Shown one piece after another: positions 23,244-34,281 of a stretch of DNA of 64,000 nucleotides. This DNA comes from Favolaschia claudopus (Eukaryota; Basidiomycota; Agaricomycetes; Agaricales; Mycenaceae), in NCBI GenBank assembly GCA_037176885.1, contig JAWWNJ010000020.1:248001-312000 (forward strand), read 5' to 3'. The notes below the pieces were generated by a model. That model searched no databases. It saw only the letters and a list, made by a program, of their open reading frames with translations, and had not been told where the DNA came from. Positions within the stretch are counted from its first letter, which is position 1. Every line of letters begins with the position of its first letter. The position numbers and the translations under genes are program-made.

Positions 23244-24200
23244 CCAAATATATGACTTTTTCGCCCATCCCCACTATAAATGGGGGTTTTGACGTGATTG
23301 CCCCCAAAAAGACACAACCGATGTCGCCGAGTTTATTTGGGGGGAAATTTCGAACTTCCCCCCAAATACAAAGTTGAAAGTTGCCCCCAAATAAACTTCC
23401 AATTTTCATTGTTTGACCTAACTCTCTCAATTCAAGGTTCTCACTCTCAGTAAGTACCCTGCTTAGTCTCACTACTCTGTCTTTCACTGGATCCACGCAA
23501 AATATAGGTTGTATTGGCCATCAATACAAGCTCGGCATGAGTCGGCACTCTCCGAGGTCCGAATCGGCCTTCTCCGGCATCTCTGTTGGGCATCAGTATA
23601 ATCATTGTAGCTTTCATCCTTTCAATGCTAATTGAACAGAGCACGACCTGGAACGTAACTAATGAGCAGACCGGCGGAAAACGGCTGAAAGGTGCCCTAT
23701 CCAAGATGCCCGGAGCCGACTTTGATGGGACTCTCTAGAGTACTTGTATTGTTTCACGTTGGATGGAATTGAGTCTTACAGTACCTCTAGGTTCCGGGCC
23801 TGGGCTTGGCAGACCTAGAGAATGATACACAAGGTCTTTAGAGCTAACTGCTACTGTATCAGACAGAGATGCCGGAGAATGCTGACCTCGGAGCGTGCCG
23901 AGATTGATGGCCAAAATAACCTAAGTATGATTTGCGTGGAGCCAACGAAGGACAGAGGAGTGAGACTAGGCAGGATACTTACCGAGAGTGATACCTTTGA
24001 ATCGCCGGAGTTAGGTCAAAAAATGAAAATCGGAACTCGGAAGTTTATTTGGGGGGAAAGTTCGACTTTGTATTTGGGGGGAATTGGAAATTTCCCCCCA
24101 AATACTTCCGTTGACTTGGAAAGTGTCTTTTGTGGGGGGGATTATACCAAGCACCCGATTATAGTCGTTCGTTTGTGCTTACGTTTGTTGACGATTCTGT
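23244..24200. repeat. Large inverted repeat with T/A-G6 motifs
   Basis: The arms at about 23244-23610 and 23848-24200 are imperfect reverse complements around a loop of about 240 bp. Both arms contain several ATTTGGGGGGAAA or CCCCCCAAATA words. Each arm encodes, facing the loop region, a similar peptide (KDRVVRLSRVLTES...LGQTMKIG on the minus strand; KDRGVRLGRILTES...LGQKMKIG on the plus strand). It is either a fold-back transposon or two copies of a coding exon in inverted arrangement. Confidence 0.75.
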
Positions 24201-24920
24201 CATCGGCAAAGCCGGGGGCACCACCACATCAAGTGCCGCTGGTCCCTTGTTTTGGCCCTTGCTCGCAAGTCATGTCCCTGTCGAGCTCTGGGCAAGTAGC
24301 AACTGCGTCTTGATCCTCAGTTCTGTTAACCCCCTGTTTTTTCCTGGTGTTCTCTGGGTGGCGGAAGCAAAACTCAGATTCGGCTGAAGTGGAGCTGGTG
24401 ATGGGAAGCAAAACAAAGGTAAGCACAAACGAATGAGCACCACTCGATCAAAACCCGTATATTGTTTCCAAAACGGCTGTAACATCAATTTTGTTGGAAA
24501 TCAAGTGTGAGAATAGGCCTGAGTTCGTTGATTTCGACGAGATTTGGCTCTATTTGGCTGCAGATAGGTCATCGCTTCTATTAGTTCTAATCAAAATCCG
24601 TTCTGCCTATATGTGTCCTTAGCCGTCGCAAAATCGATTTGCCGCCTACTCCACGGTTGTCCCCGCTGCACAGCTTTCCAAATCCGAAACCACAATTCCA
24701 TCGGGGCACTAGATCCGAAAACAATTTCTTTGCCAGAAAGCCAAGCGCGCCCAAAGCGCCTCCTCTCAAAGTCCTAGAAATCCTGTTGCAAACGTCCCCA
24801 TAAAAGCACTGGAAGCCCGCAGCAAGCGTCCGAGTCCTACTCGAAGCAAGAGAAAATCCGGGCAACGTGACGACGTCTCCCAAGACGTCTCCTCAGTACT
24901 AGTAGTCCTCAGTTGGCCAC
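24201..24920. other. No gene recognised
   Basis: Short ORFs only. Confidence 0.35.
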
Positions 24921-24934
24921 TGGCACACTGTGCA

Positions 24935-25145
24935 GTCAAAGTATCATGAAATTCCTCATGTTTTTCACGACGAGTCATTAGAAAGTTCACGATGAATTGT
25001 CACGAAATTCATGATGCACTCATGAAATTCACGACGCAACATCATGAAAGTGCATCGCGAAATTCATTACGGTTATGGGAACATTCATGACGTTATTTTC
25101 ATGACGTTTTGTTGTGGATTCATGACGATAACATCATGATTTTTG
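24935..25145. repeat. Cluster of CATGAAATTCATGACG-like words
   Basis: About ten irregularly spaced words of the form (A)TCATGAAATTC or CATGACG, themselves near-palindromic, occur in 210 bp. The pattern resembles the GTGAAATTCAC words of the element at 44150-44955, although the words differ. It may be the body of a SINE headed by the tRNA-like sequence just downstream. Confidence 0.6.
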
Positions 25146-25184
25146 GCGGTGAAAAGGAGCAAAAATGTAAAACAAATATCTAAC

Positions 25185-25264
25185 CTCCAGAGGGACTCGA
25201 ACGCATGACCTCAGCTTGGCGCTACGAAATGAGGCCATGTGCATACATCCAAGTCGGCTAAGAT
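25185..25264 (-). ncRNA. tRNA-like segment with A and B boxes
   Basis: On the minus strand TAGCCGACTTGG (25249-25260) fits a box A and GCGTTCGAGTCC (25193-25204) fits a box B at suitable spacing. The T-stem does not pair well, so this is a degenerate tRNA or a SINE head reading into the repeat cluster at 24935-25145 and not a functional tRNA. Confidence 0.5.
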
Positions 25265-25351
25265 GGATTTATTCGTACTGGCTTGCCACACTATATATGT
25301 GGCTACATCAAGGGAGTCCGACTACGGAGCCCGCTACAGATATTCCTGACC

Positions 25352-26066
25352 ACATGGGAACTTGTCCCACCACCTCCCGGTGTCACTCCGCTTGGTTCGC
25401 TCTGGGTCTATGCCTTGAAGCACGACAGTACTGGTGCCATCACTCGGTACAAAGCTCGACTATGTGCTCAGGGTACACCCCAGCGCCCAGGTATCGATTT
25501 TTCGATGTCTTTTGCTCCTGTTGTGAAGTCAGAGTCGCTTCGTTACCTCCTAACCCTAGCTGCAAAGCTGGACTGGGAATTCCACGTTGTGGACGTCGAC
25601 TCCGCCTTTCTCAACAGCGAGATGGATCCAGACGAGCCACCTATCTACATGCGACAGCCTCAAGGCCATCGTGTTCGTGGAAAGGAGGACTATGTCTGTC
25701 TCCTGAAAAGGGGAATTTACGGATCAAAGCAAGCCGCACTTCTCTGGTACCAAAAGTTACGTTCCATTTTGGTCAAGATTGGTTTCCGGGTGTGCATTGC
25801 TGATCCGTGCGTCTTTATTCGTCGCCTGGAGAAGGCTATTTCCATCATCAGCGCCCACGTTGATGATCTCGGTTTATTCTGCTCCTCTGTTGCAGAGGTC
25901 AAACTTTTAAAGAAGCAGATTTCCGAGCATGTCCAAATCAAGGACTTGGGAGAGTCAAAATCCATTCTTGGCCTCGAAATCCTGCGTGATCGTGCGAACC
26001 GCACCATCTCCTTGTCTCATCGTTTCTATATTGACTCGATTGTGGCTCGGTATCGCATGGAGGATG
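25352..26066 (+). repeat. 715-bp inverted duplication, left copy
   Basis: The same sequence is present as reverse complement at 34786-35500, equal in length and with the same translations in three frames, so identity is at or near 100%. Homology ends abruptly on both sides. Confidence 0.9.
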
Positions 26067-26836
26067 CACGGCCCGTATACTCGCCAGTCAACTCGTCGGC
26101 CGCTCCGCTTTCCAAGTCTCAATCTCCTCAGACTTCGGAAGAACTCCACTGGCAGCGCATGGCCAACGTACCCTACCAGCACGCCGTTGGTTCGCTTATG
26201 CATACCGCTGTTCAATGCCGTCCAGACATTACGAAGGCAGTCCAGGCCGTATCGCAATTTAGCTCCAACCCCGGTGAAGCTCATTGGGAAGCCGTTAAAC
26301 GGATCCTCGCGTACCTCAAAACCACACGCGACTCTGTCCTTGTTCTAGGCGGCAATAAAGACCTTACCCTTCACGCTTTCAGCGATTCAGATTGGGCAAA
26401 CTCAAAGGATCACGCCCGATCCATTTCTGGGTATGCTGTCTTCATCGGATCCAGCTTAATCGCTTGGTCAGCGAAGAAGCAAACCTCCACGGCTCTTTCG
26501 ACTGGCGAAGCCGAGCTCTACGCTGGCACACACGTCGGGCGTGAAATCATGTGGCTCCGCTCTCTTCTGTTCGAACTTGGTTTCCTACTACCTTCCGGAC
26601 CGACTTCCCTTTCTATCGACAATACTTCCACCATCCGGATGATTGTCAATACTGATGAAGTCACCCACAAGACTCTCCTCGAAGATACGAGAGGAACTCA
26701 CGACGTGAATCTGCGTCATCCGCGAAAAGTCTGTGATAACGAAAACTTCCTCCTCCATCACAATGGCAGCGCTGATGTTCACATTAAACTCGCCTTTTCG
26801 CGCTCGCGCACCGGCGTCAAGGTATTGCGAGGGTAG
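25352..26836 (+). pseudogene. Copia pol, 3' half: reverse transcriptase and RNase H
   Basis: Starts abruptly within the Copia RT (WELVPPPPGVTPLGSLWV; KARLCAQGTPQRPG; FHVVDVDSAFLNSEM; catalytic block SAHVDDLGLF). It continues into RNase H (FSDSDWANSKDHARSISGY; STGEAELYAG). The last roughly 50 residues lose the usual Copia C-terminal pattern, suggesting small indels. There is no gag, protease or integrase upstream: the sequence left of 25352 is unrelated. Its first 715 bp are repeated in inverted orientation at 34786-35500. Confidence 0.9.
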
Positions 26837-29262
26837 AGCAAAGGAGCGGAGGCGGCTGGCTTTACCGCGATTCTTGTTGTTTCCGGGCACGGAGTCAGAG
26901 ACGATGGCGTCGAATTCATCGCGCGGCATTACGATGAGATTACCCTCGAGGGCAAAGTGACAGACAAGAGCATGCTTATGTCGGGGACAGAAATGCAATG
27001 TCCGAGGACATTATACCATAAAGCGGTAAGGCCAACGAGTGGCACGGCCCGCCACCGGCGATGAACAGTCGAAATATGGATTATTTGAACGAATTGATTT
27101 GCCAGACCCAAAGGCGGCAGCTTGTTATTTTTGGGAATTACACAGGACACAGGCAGAGTAAAGGAGGCGCATTGTATGGATACCCCTTCGCTAACAAGTT
27201 TGCGACGAGATTCAAACAGCATCGGCGGTGGAAGAGCAGCAAGGGAAACACAAAAGAAGATAGCGATTCCTCACCTTCCTCCAAAGCAAGTTGACATCGG
27301 GAGCATGATTGAGACATCTAGGGAGCTCGGAGTCAGAGTTGCCATAGAAAGTATGAATTCAGACGAAATCTGCTCGCGGAACAGTGTGAGTATCGTGCCT
27401 TTGAGGAATTGCGGAACCAGTTGTCGCCGAGAGTCACAAACATTTCAAATCTTTCCGTTGACTGGTTTACTTTCTCGGCCTGTTCTTATTCTTTACGCTG
27501 GATACGATAGCCCTTTTCAAGGCTGGATGTAAGCTGGAAGCCTTTTGCGCAAGGACTTGATGGCTGCTGTTCGATATCACCAGAGGTGAATGATAGGGCA
27601 CACGAGAAGGGTGAGTTCGAGTTTCGGGAAATGAAACGCAAAAAGCGAAGGAAATATAATTCGCGATGGACGCCCGAATTTGGTCAGAAGTTGTTATCTG
27701 GTACGCGCTTTCGGTGAGCTTCAAAGGATGCAACATAAAAGATCAGCCTTCGATGGACGTTGACTTGATTTACTAGGTGGTTGTTGCAAGTCGTAACCTT
27801 GACTTTGAAACGATGGTTTCGACTTTTAGGTGCAGTGATATTGAGCGTTGTTCGAGATCATGCTTTGGTTGGTCTGTAGCGGGGATTGATTCACAACGGC
27901 AGAAGAGTCGAATTTTAGGCAATTGATCTGTAGCGGGGATTGATTCACAACGGCAGAAGAGTCGAATTTTTGGGCAATTGAACGACACATTGGACGGTCA
28001 CCAAGTCTAGCTGTTGGCTCGTGTCGGCCATGTGAGTTAACAAAGGCACCAGTGAGGCGATGGATATGTGTGCCTCTTGAAATTGGATTAGAGTCATGTT
28101 GCGGTAAGGGACAGCATGTAAAGGAAGAGCATGTGGTATTGTTTGCAAATCGGAATTTGCAAATCGGAATGAGATACAGATATACGGGAATGAGTCGTAG
28201 AACGACCATTAAACATATCGCGAACGATGTGGGAAAAAGTGATAGATTTCGGAAGACGTGTATAGGGTGTTCGAGACGAGTAGCAACCGTCCACCGACGG
28301 GCCGCGAGCACATGGAGTTTATGACAGAATGTCAATATGAGAATCCGAACACAGAGAGCAGAAAACCCACCGGCAGTCGCCTCAAGATCAACATCCGATA
28401 TGCGAGAGCGCCGAGCGGAGAGCATTATGAATTTTACAGTGTGTTGCTGTCGGAACATAGAGCCATTGCGCCAAAAACGCGAGAATCCGGGGAGTTGATA
28501 GCAGAGCGTCTTGGTCGAGGTTTGATGTGGAGTACTTGACTTAGAGAGTCGGACTTGAAGAGTCGGACTTGAAGAGTCGGACTTGACTTGAGTAGATGAG
28601 AGGGAAGGCGGGAGCTTGTGCATGGAGGTTTGTGTATGAAATGAGGATAGGTGGACTCTTGACAGCACGGGCGGGTAAGCTTGACGACCCTCACCTAAGA
28701 AATTCAGGACACTTGCATGTTGCCGAGCTCGAGGGTACCTGAGGGATGAAGACACGAGCAGATTCAGAGAAGCTTGCGGTTTGAGGTACTTTGACAATAC
28801 ACAGGACTTTGGGAGGATCAGCGGCGCGGGACGACGAGGGACTGAGCAGGAGGGGGGGATGGTGGGGGGAGGAAGAAAAAAGGGCGTGACGTGGCGATGA
28901 GTGTCTGACGGTGAATCAAAATTCTGCGGCGGTCGGGCCGTAGGTCTAGAAGAATCGAGAGGTGGTCCAGATCCCGGACTACGTGAACAGTTTTGACATT
29001 TTGTGATTTACTGCGGATGGTTTGTGATCCAGCACAAGCCCGCCTGATCCAGAGTGATGTAGTGCTGATTCCGCTGATGGAACGCTCTGGCAGTGTCTTT
29101 TCTGCTTCTAATCTCGATGACTGCATCCAGTTTACCGCTTCATGCATAAAACAGATGTCAGAGCATAAGTAATCTTCAAATTTGCGAGGTACTGTATGTA
29201 GACAATTGCGTTCATGAATTCCTCAAGTCTTGAGCTTGCACCAAGGTTGCACAACCCAGTGA
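26837..29262. other. No gene recognised; two small tandem repeats
   Basis: Follows the Copia RNase H. No LTR could be identified. A 54-bp unit beginning TCTGTAGCGGGGATTGATTC is present twice (27873-27980), and a 15-bp unit AGAGTCGGACTTGAA about three times (28545-28590). A 323-codon minus-strand ORF (27826-28797) overlaps the tandem repeat and has no recognisable domain. Confidence 0.4.
27873..27980 (+). repeat. Two-copy tandem repeat, 54-bp period
   Basis: Two consecutive, almost identical copies of TCTGTAGCGGGGATTGATTC followed by ACAACGGCAGAAGAGTCG. Confidence 0.9.
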
Positions 29263-29652
29263 CCGGCCGGATCATTTACCGAACTCTACCACTTTTCGCT
29301 CGCGGCCTTCGGCAAGATTATGATCTGCTCGATTCGAGATGGAGTTGACAGCGTTTCAAACGGGTTACAAATGTGTCATCATGAATGGTATAACACCGTT
29401 CGCGGCGGCTCTACTGTAAACCCCATCTTCGAAGGCTGGCTTGATGATCCTGCCTACGTCCAACGTGCCGATATCGCTGCTGGACGCCTTTTTACACATC
29501 AAGGAGTCTCAAACTTCTTTGTTGTCGATGCCGGCGCCCACTACTTCCTTCACCCGCACATTCGTCCAGCCGTCAACAACCATAACGTGGTGGAACGGGA
29601 GCTGTGTGATGTGATGGAGTTTGCTGAGCGTATTGCGAGGGCAGGATTTTGA
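29263..29652 (+). pseudogene. C-terminal ORF fragment of an LTR element
   Basis: Open from just after an in-frame TGA at 29260 to 29652. The residues (MCHHEWYNTVRGGSTVNPIF, EGWLDDPAYVQRADIAAGRL, HPHIRPAVNNHNVVEREL) look like genuine protein, but I cannot assign a domain. It stops 28 bp before a G-rich polypurine tract and LTR, so it is probably the 3' ORF of the retroelement owning that LTR. The 5' part is not found upstream. Confidence 0.5.
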
Positions 29653-29680
29653 TCCTCACGCGCCTAGGGTGGGGGGGATA

Positions 29681-30100
29681 TGTTATGGATATCATGAAGC
29701 CTACGCTTGTGAGTCTCGCATTTTGATCCTATTCTCTTCATTATTTCGTACATCACATTTATCTCTACATTTAACATCTACATTCTTCCCTCATCCCTAT
29801 CCACATTCCTCTAAGACTTGACATCATACACTACCTCATTCCGCCTCGTCTCACTTACCTACATTTGTATAAAAGCCTTACCTAGAAGTGCTGAATATTA
29901 TCTTATCATACTTTCAACCCACTTGTGCGCTACACATTCAAAAGCAACCTTACTTCTATCTTCAAAGCATCCAGTACAGCTTCACGCTACTGGTTCGCTT
30001 CGGTACTCGCCCGCTAAGTACGCTACTTATCTCAGCTCGGGATTTGCCGCCAACGGAGTTCAAACGAACTCTTGAGGAAAGGACCGATCCTTACATAACA
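29681..30100 (+). mobile_element. LTR (420 bp), probably 3' LTR of a truncated element
   Basis: Preceded by a polypurine tract (GGTGGGGGGGATA), it begins TGTTATG and ends CATAACA, a perfect short terminal inverted repeat of the TG...CA type. A TATAAAA box lies at 29868-29874. Immediately to the right, Gypsy RT coding sequence begins mid-domain, so this element was inserted into that pol. The next five bases (GAATC) should recur at the missing 5' LTR. Confidence 0.8.
29868..29874 (+). promoter_or_regulatory. TATA box of the LTR
   Basis: TATAAAA about 190 bp into the LTR, as expected for the U3/R boundary of an LTR promoter. Confidence 0.55.
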
Positions 30101-31736
30101 GAATCTCCCAGCGCTGCCGGGAGAAGAGTCTTTCGCTGTCGCCGTCGAAGACCAAACTCTTCGTCACGGAAGTCCTTTTTGCTGGAGCAATGGTTGGACC
30201 CAACGGCCTCAAGCCAAATCTAGACAAAGTTGGCGCCGTTGTGAACTGGCCGGTACTGGAAAGCGTAGCGGAGCTGATGGGATTCCTGGGCCTCACCAAT
30301 TATTTCCGCCGGATGATCCCCGACTATGCGCGCATCGCGGCACCGCTCACGGACTTGACGGGGAACGTGGAGGTGCCATCCCCGAGCTCGAAACGTACCT
30401 CTCTCAGCGAAGCTAAGTACGAGCCATTCTTGTTGGAGTTCGCAGCGCTCAAGTTCTCGTTGGATGAATTCGAGCCATATATATACGGATCACCCATCGA
30501 AATCGAGATCGACTGTCAAGCCCTTCGGGACACGCTCATGCGCGAGAAGCTCAACTCGCACCACACCCGCTGGAAAGAGGCCATCCTGGCCCGTAACATC
30601 ATCGGCATTCGCCATCGGCCGGGTGTCGAGAATCCAGTTGCGGACAGGTTGAGCCGGATGTGGGCCGAACGGAAACGCACGTCGACGGACGGTTCGAATT
30701 GGTCGGTCCTCGCGGACTGGGAGGCGTCAAAAGGAATCACTCGGGACATCTTTTCGGTTACGACTGATGTCCCGAACGCGGCGAGTCACCCGTTACAAGC
30801 ACAGTTTGCAGATGACATATTCTTTGCGCCAATAGTTGACCACCTGTTGGGCCACAACACCGGGTCGGCGGTACAGGAACGCAAACGACACGCACATCGA
30901 GCAGCGGGGTTCATGATTGAGGATGGCAAGTTATGGCGAGTAACAGATTCGGCGTCACGACGGGTTGCGCGCACAGAGTGCATTCCTACCTCACTCGTGT
31001 TCAAGACCGCGCTGGAGGTTCACGCCCAAAACGGTCACTTCAACGTGGAGAGCACGAAACTCAAGCTCTCCGACCGGTACTTCTGGCCGGGGATGGATAC
31101 TGACTGCCGGCAGGTGATGCTGGAATGCCCGCAATGCAAGAGCTTTGGGGCACCGAAGCTGAATTCTCTCCTGCAACCAATTCGTCGTACCCAGCCATTC
31201 ACTCTCATCGCAGGCGACTACCTTTCCCTACCTCTTGGTAAAGGGGGTTTCAAGAATGTTGGCCTCCACATCGACATCTTCTCGCACTTCGTCTGGGGCG
31301 TGAAACTCAAGACGGCTGGAACAGCAAAAACGACAATCGACTCACTACGCCGTATCTTCCACGAATTCGCCGTTTCGGATGCCTTCATGGCGGACGGGGG
31401 CAAGCATTTCTTAAACCACGCCGTCACGGAGTTCTGTACAGCCAACAACGTCAAGCACATTACGACGCCAGCGTACTCGCCGTGGGTGAACGGGCTGATT
31501 GAGGGCGCGAACAGGATTCTGCTCGGGATTCTGAAACGACTTTGTGCACCCGACCACGACTTCGACGAGGGCACCGTGAAACCGGAGGACATACCGGAGA
31601 ATTGGCCAGAGCACTTTGAGGAGGCGCTTCGTATGATGAACGATCGCATTCTCACAGCCCTCAAAGCCACGCCCCGCGAGCTCCTTTTTGCGCGAGCATT
31701 CACGCCCTAACAACAACCACCCACCGAGCTGACACC

Positions 31737-32088
31737 TAGACTCGTTACCAGTCTGCTACGCGCGGCCGACAATTGTGGCAAGCACGTCGGGCGTAGCAGA
31801 CACTACGTGACTCACCAATAGCTTGGTCGCCCATTGCTATTTCTTTTGCCACGAAGATGCTCAACTAAACACACAGATATATAGCCGCATTAGAGCAAAA
31901 TGCCATGAGCTATTTCTCTGAGCTTAAATACAACATTTTTGAGGGAAAAGGACCTGATTGATGGGGCCTACCCAAAAAATTCAAACTCCGCGACAGCCCT
32001 TTGGCTTGTCCCGAGAAGTACCAGTCTACTACGCCCGACGTGCTTGCCACAATTGACGGCCTCGCGTAGTAGACTGGTCACGAGTCTA
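31737..32088. mobile_element. Mutator-like miniature element, 9-bp target duplication
   Basis: Terminal inverted repeats of about 65 bp, starting TAGACTCGTTACCAGTCTGC at the left and TAGACTCGTGACCAGTCTAC at the right, are flanked by the exact 9-bp duplication GCTGACACC (31728-31736 and 32089-32097). Long TIRs plus a 9-bp duplication point to the MULE superfamily. Without it the pol sequence reads on (PPTELTPTTPADVDIHFALA). Confidence 0.92.
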
Positions 32089-32141
32089 GCTGACACCGAC
32101 CACTCCCGCGGATGTTGATATCCACTTTGCGCTAGCGGACA

Positions 32142-33054
32142 ATCAATCAATCAATCAATATTCCAGGGCCGTTTATCGGCCCATGTTGGAGTCTAGCAGT
32201 ATGATAGCAGACACAACTTCATATCAAGCCGGAATTTTGCCCAAAATTCTTTGAAACTTGAGATTTAGCAGGAACTTGGGGTGGGTTTATAGGCAAAATT
32301 CGCATTTTAGAGAAAACGAAGTAACCCTAGTCTAGGGTTAGAAAAGCGCGAAATTTTTGCGCAAAATGTCAAAAGTGTGTGTACCTAACTTGCGATTTTG
32401 GGAAAAAAAGGCATCAACCCATGGCCTAAAGTTAGTCAGTATCTCAACTCTGACCCCAGCAGACATCCATGGCAGAAATCTCCTGGTTTTGGTTGAGTTT
32501 TGGTCAAGGTTCAGTGGTGCGGCAGAGATTTGATGCGCTGATGGAATCGTACAGCCACCGGCTATGTCTCGGCCCGGACCGAAAGCGCGAAATCCGTGGA
32601 AGGAAAAATGATTTTGTGGATTTTGAGACTTTTGACCCGAGGGATCTCTAGTCTTCCTTCTTATGGTCATTTCTGCACAGTTTCAATACCATCGGGTGAA
32701 AACTGAGTGCACAGTAACAATTTCCAAATTAGGTATCTGACTTGTCACGAAGTTCCATACATTGACTGTATCACTAATTGTTAATCATTCGGCTGCCCGT
32801 GATCCTTCAAACTCTCTGCAATGATTCCCGCGACGAGGGGCTGTGTTTCTCCAAACGGGGTTGTCGGTGCCGCACTACCGCTTGGCGTGAGTGACACGAT
32901 CGTGAGGCGATCACGTGCCAGTGTGGTCATGAGGTTGGTCAGCCGAAATCGGCGCGGCGGAATCTCGGAGTCTAAATTGTTTCGAACCTGCGACCTTAGC
33001 AACGTGCGCGTGGTCAACCTTAGGGGATGGTTACCGCTGTGCCATCCAACCCCT
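32142..33054 (-). mobile_element. tRNA-headed SINE-like insertion with 13-bp target duplication
   Basis: GCGCTAGCGGACA flanks the insertion on both sides (32129-32141 and 33055-33067). On the minus strand it begins with a tRNA-like head: box A TGGCACAGCGG (33034-33044) and box-B-like GGTTCGAAAC (32979-32988). It ends in a (TTGA)n tail (32142-32160). This is the structure of a tRNA-derived SINE. At 913 bp it is long for a SINE, so another insertion inside it is possible. It interrupts the Gypsy pol. Confidence 0.8.
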
Positions 33055-33264
33055 GCGCTAGCGGACAGCATGCGCTGAGCATGCGCTGGACTGCTCATCT
33101 ACGGTCTCTCAAACGAGCAGCAGAACAGAAAGCATCGGTGGAAGCCAATGCCCCGATCGTAACTTTCAAGATCGGCAACTTGGTCCAATGATATGATTCG
33201 GAGGCGGACAAAAACCACATGTCCATCAATAAGTTGAAGCCACGCTGGTCGGCGCGGTATAAAC

Positions 33265-34281
33265 GTATATAAACGAGAATCGAAAACGAAAACGCGGCTA
33301 GCTGATATGTATCAGCCGGCCTGTCTGGCCATCAAGTTCATCAACCCGAGCTTTCAGAAACGAAAATGACCGGTATCAACACGGCAAAGCAGCCGTCTTT
33401 GATGTTACAGTCACATATGTCTGAGCCTGATCTCATCAGCCGTGTTTCGGGGATGTCCGAGTGGCTGTCCTAGGTCACCTTGCACACAAAATCCACCGCC
33501 GATTTGCCATCCTCATATTAGTGACCCGGTGTATGGTATAGATAGATTACTATGGTGCTAATTAAGAATGCTTACCAGGTTGTAAGTCATAGAGGGTGCC
33601 CAAGCAAGGAAATTTATACTGCCGGGAGGAGATACACGGTCACGTGCCTTATGTTTGCGTCTCGATCTTTCGCGTCCATCCAAGAGGTGAGCGATCATAA
33701 AGTCCATGACACAGACCTCCAAAAGTCGAGCGACCGGGGGGAGGGGGGGTGTACGTCATTGATCCGCCCCAAAATAAACAGGTTGGGGAAGATCAAGAGA
33801 GATAAACAAAGACAAAACAAAGATAAGGAATCAATCTCCGCTTTCACCCGTCCCATCCACTTTTCGCCGACGGCTGCCGAATGCCATCATGGTCAATCAA
33901 ATATGCAAATACGTCTAGAACGTGAGAGAGAAACATAATCTAAGAGCACAGAACTATACTTCAAGTATAAAAATGGGGGGGTAGCCGAAATCCCAGCGTT
34001 ATCGGTCCCAGTTGTGAGGCACAATAAGAAGTCGAACGGTCGGACCAGGAAAAGGTGGTCGGCTTTATCGGATTGCCTAATTTGGGGGGGTTGTCAAAGA
34101 GGTCTGTGTTTGATCGGCCACGATCGCTCACCTCTTGCGTCCATCGTCGGATTGCTGAATATTTACTGCTTGATAAAATTATTTCATGCTCTTTGGATGT
34201 CCATAGTGCCACTGTATCAAAGCAAAGATTATATTCCAGGCAACACTATAATGTACTCTACTGTGTTGAGAACATGCCAGA
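33265..34281. other. No gene recognised
   Basis: Contains two G-runs (33738-33751 and 34081-34091). A 40-bp inverted match, AAGAGGTGAGCGATC...ACACAGACCTC, lies at about 33682-33720 and, on the other strand, 34095-34133. No coding sequence is recognisable. Confidence 0.35.

Larger units (their letters stand above)
30101..33260 (+). pseudogene. Ty3/Gypsy pol (second family): RT end, RNase H, integrase
   Basis: The frame opens inside the RT thumb (TKLFVTEVLFAGAMVGPNGL; GFLGLTNYFRRMIPDYA) and passes through RNase H. It then has an HHCC zinc finger (HAQNGHF...ECPQCKSFG) and an integrase core with three acidic positions (IAGDYLSLPL; FMADGGKHFLNHAV; YSPWVNGLIEGANR). A TAA ends the frame at about 31710. 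Readable pol continues past two insertions (31737-32088 and 32142-33054) to a C-terminal stretch (VEANAPIVTFKIGNLVQ, then TGA, then INKLKPRWSARYK). Stops, a frameshift near 33075 and truncation by the LTR make it non-functional. It differs clearly from the 39.7-52.3 kb Gypsy. Confidence 0.9.

Noticed and set aside
27826..28797. 323-codon minus-strand ORF
   Set aside because: It overlaps a tandem repeat, has no recognisable domain and shows a composition typical of open frames in biased DNA. No intron or homology signal was seen.
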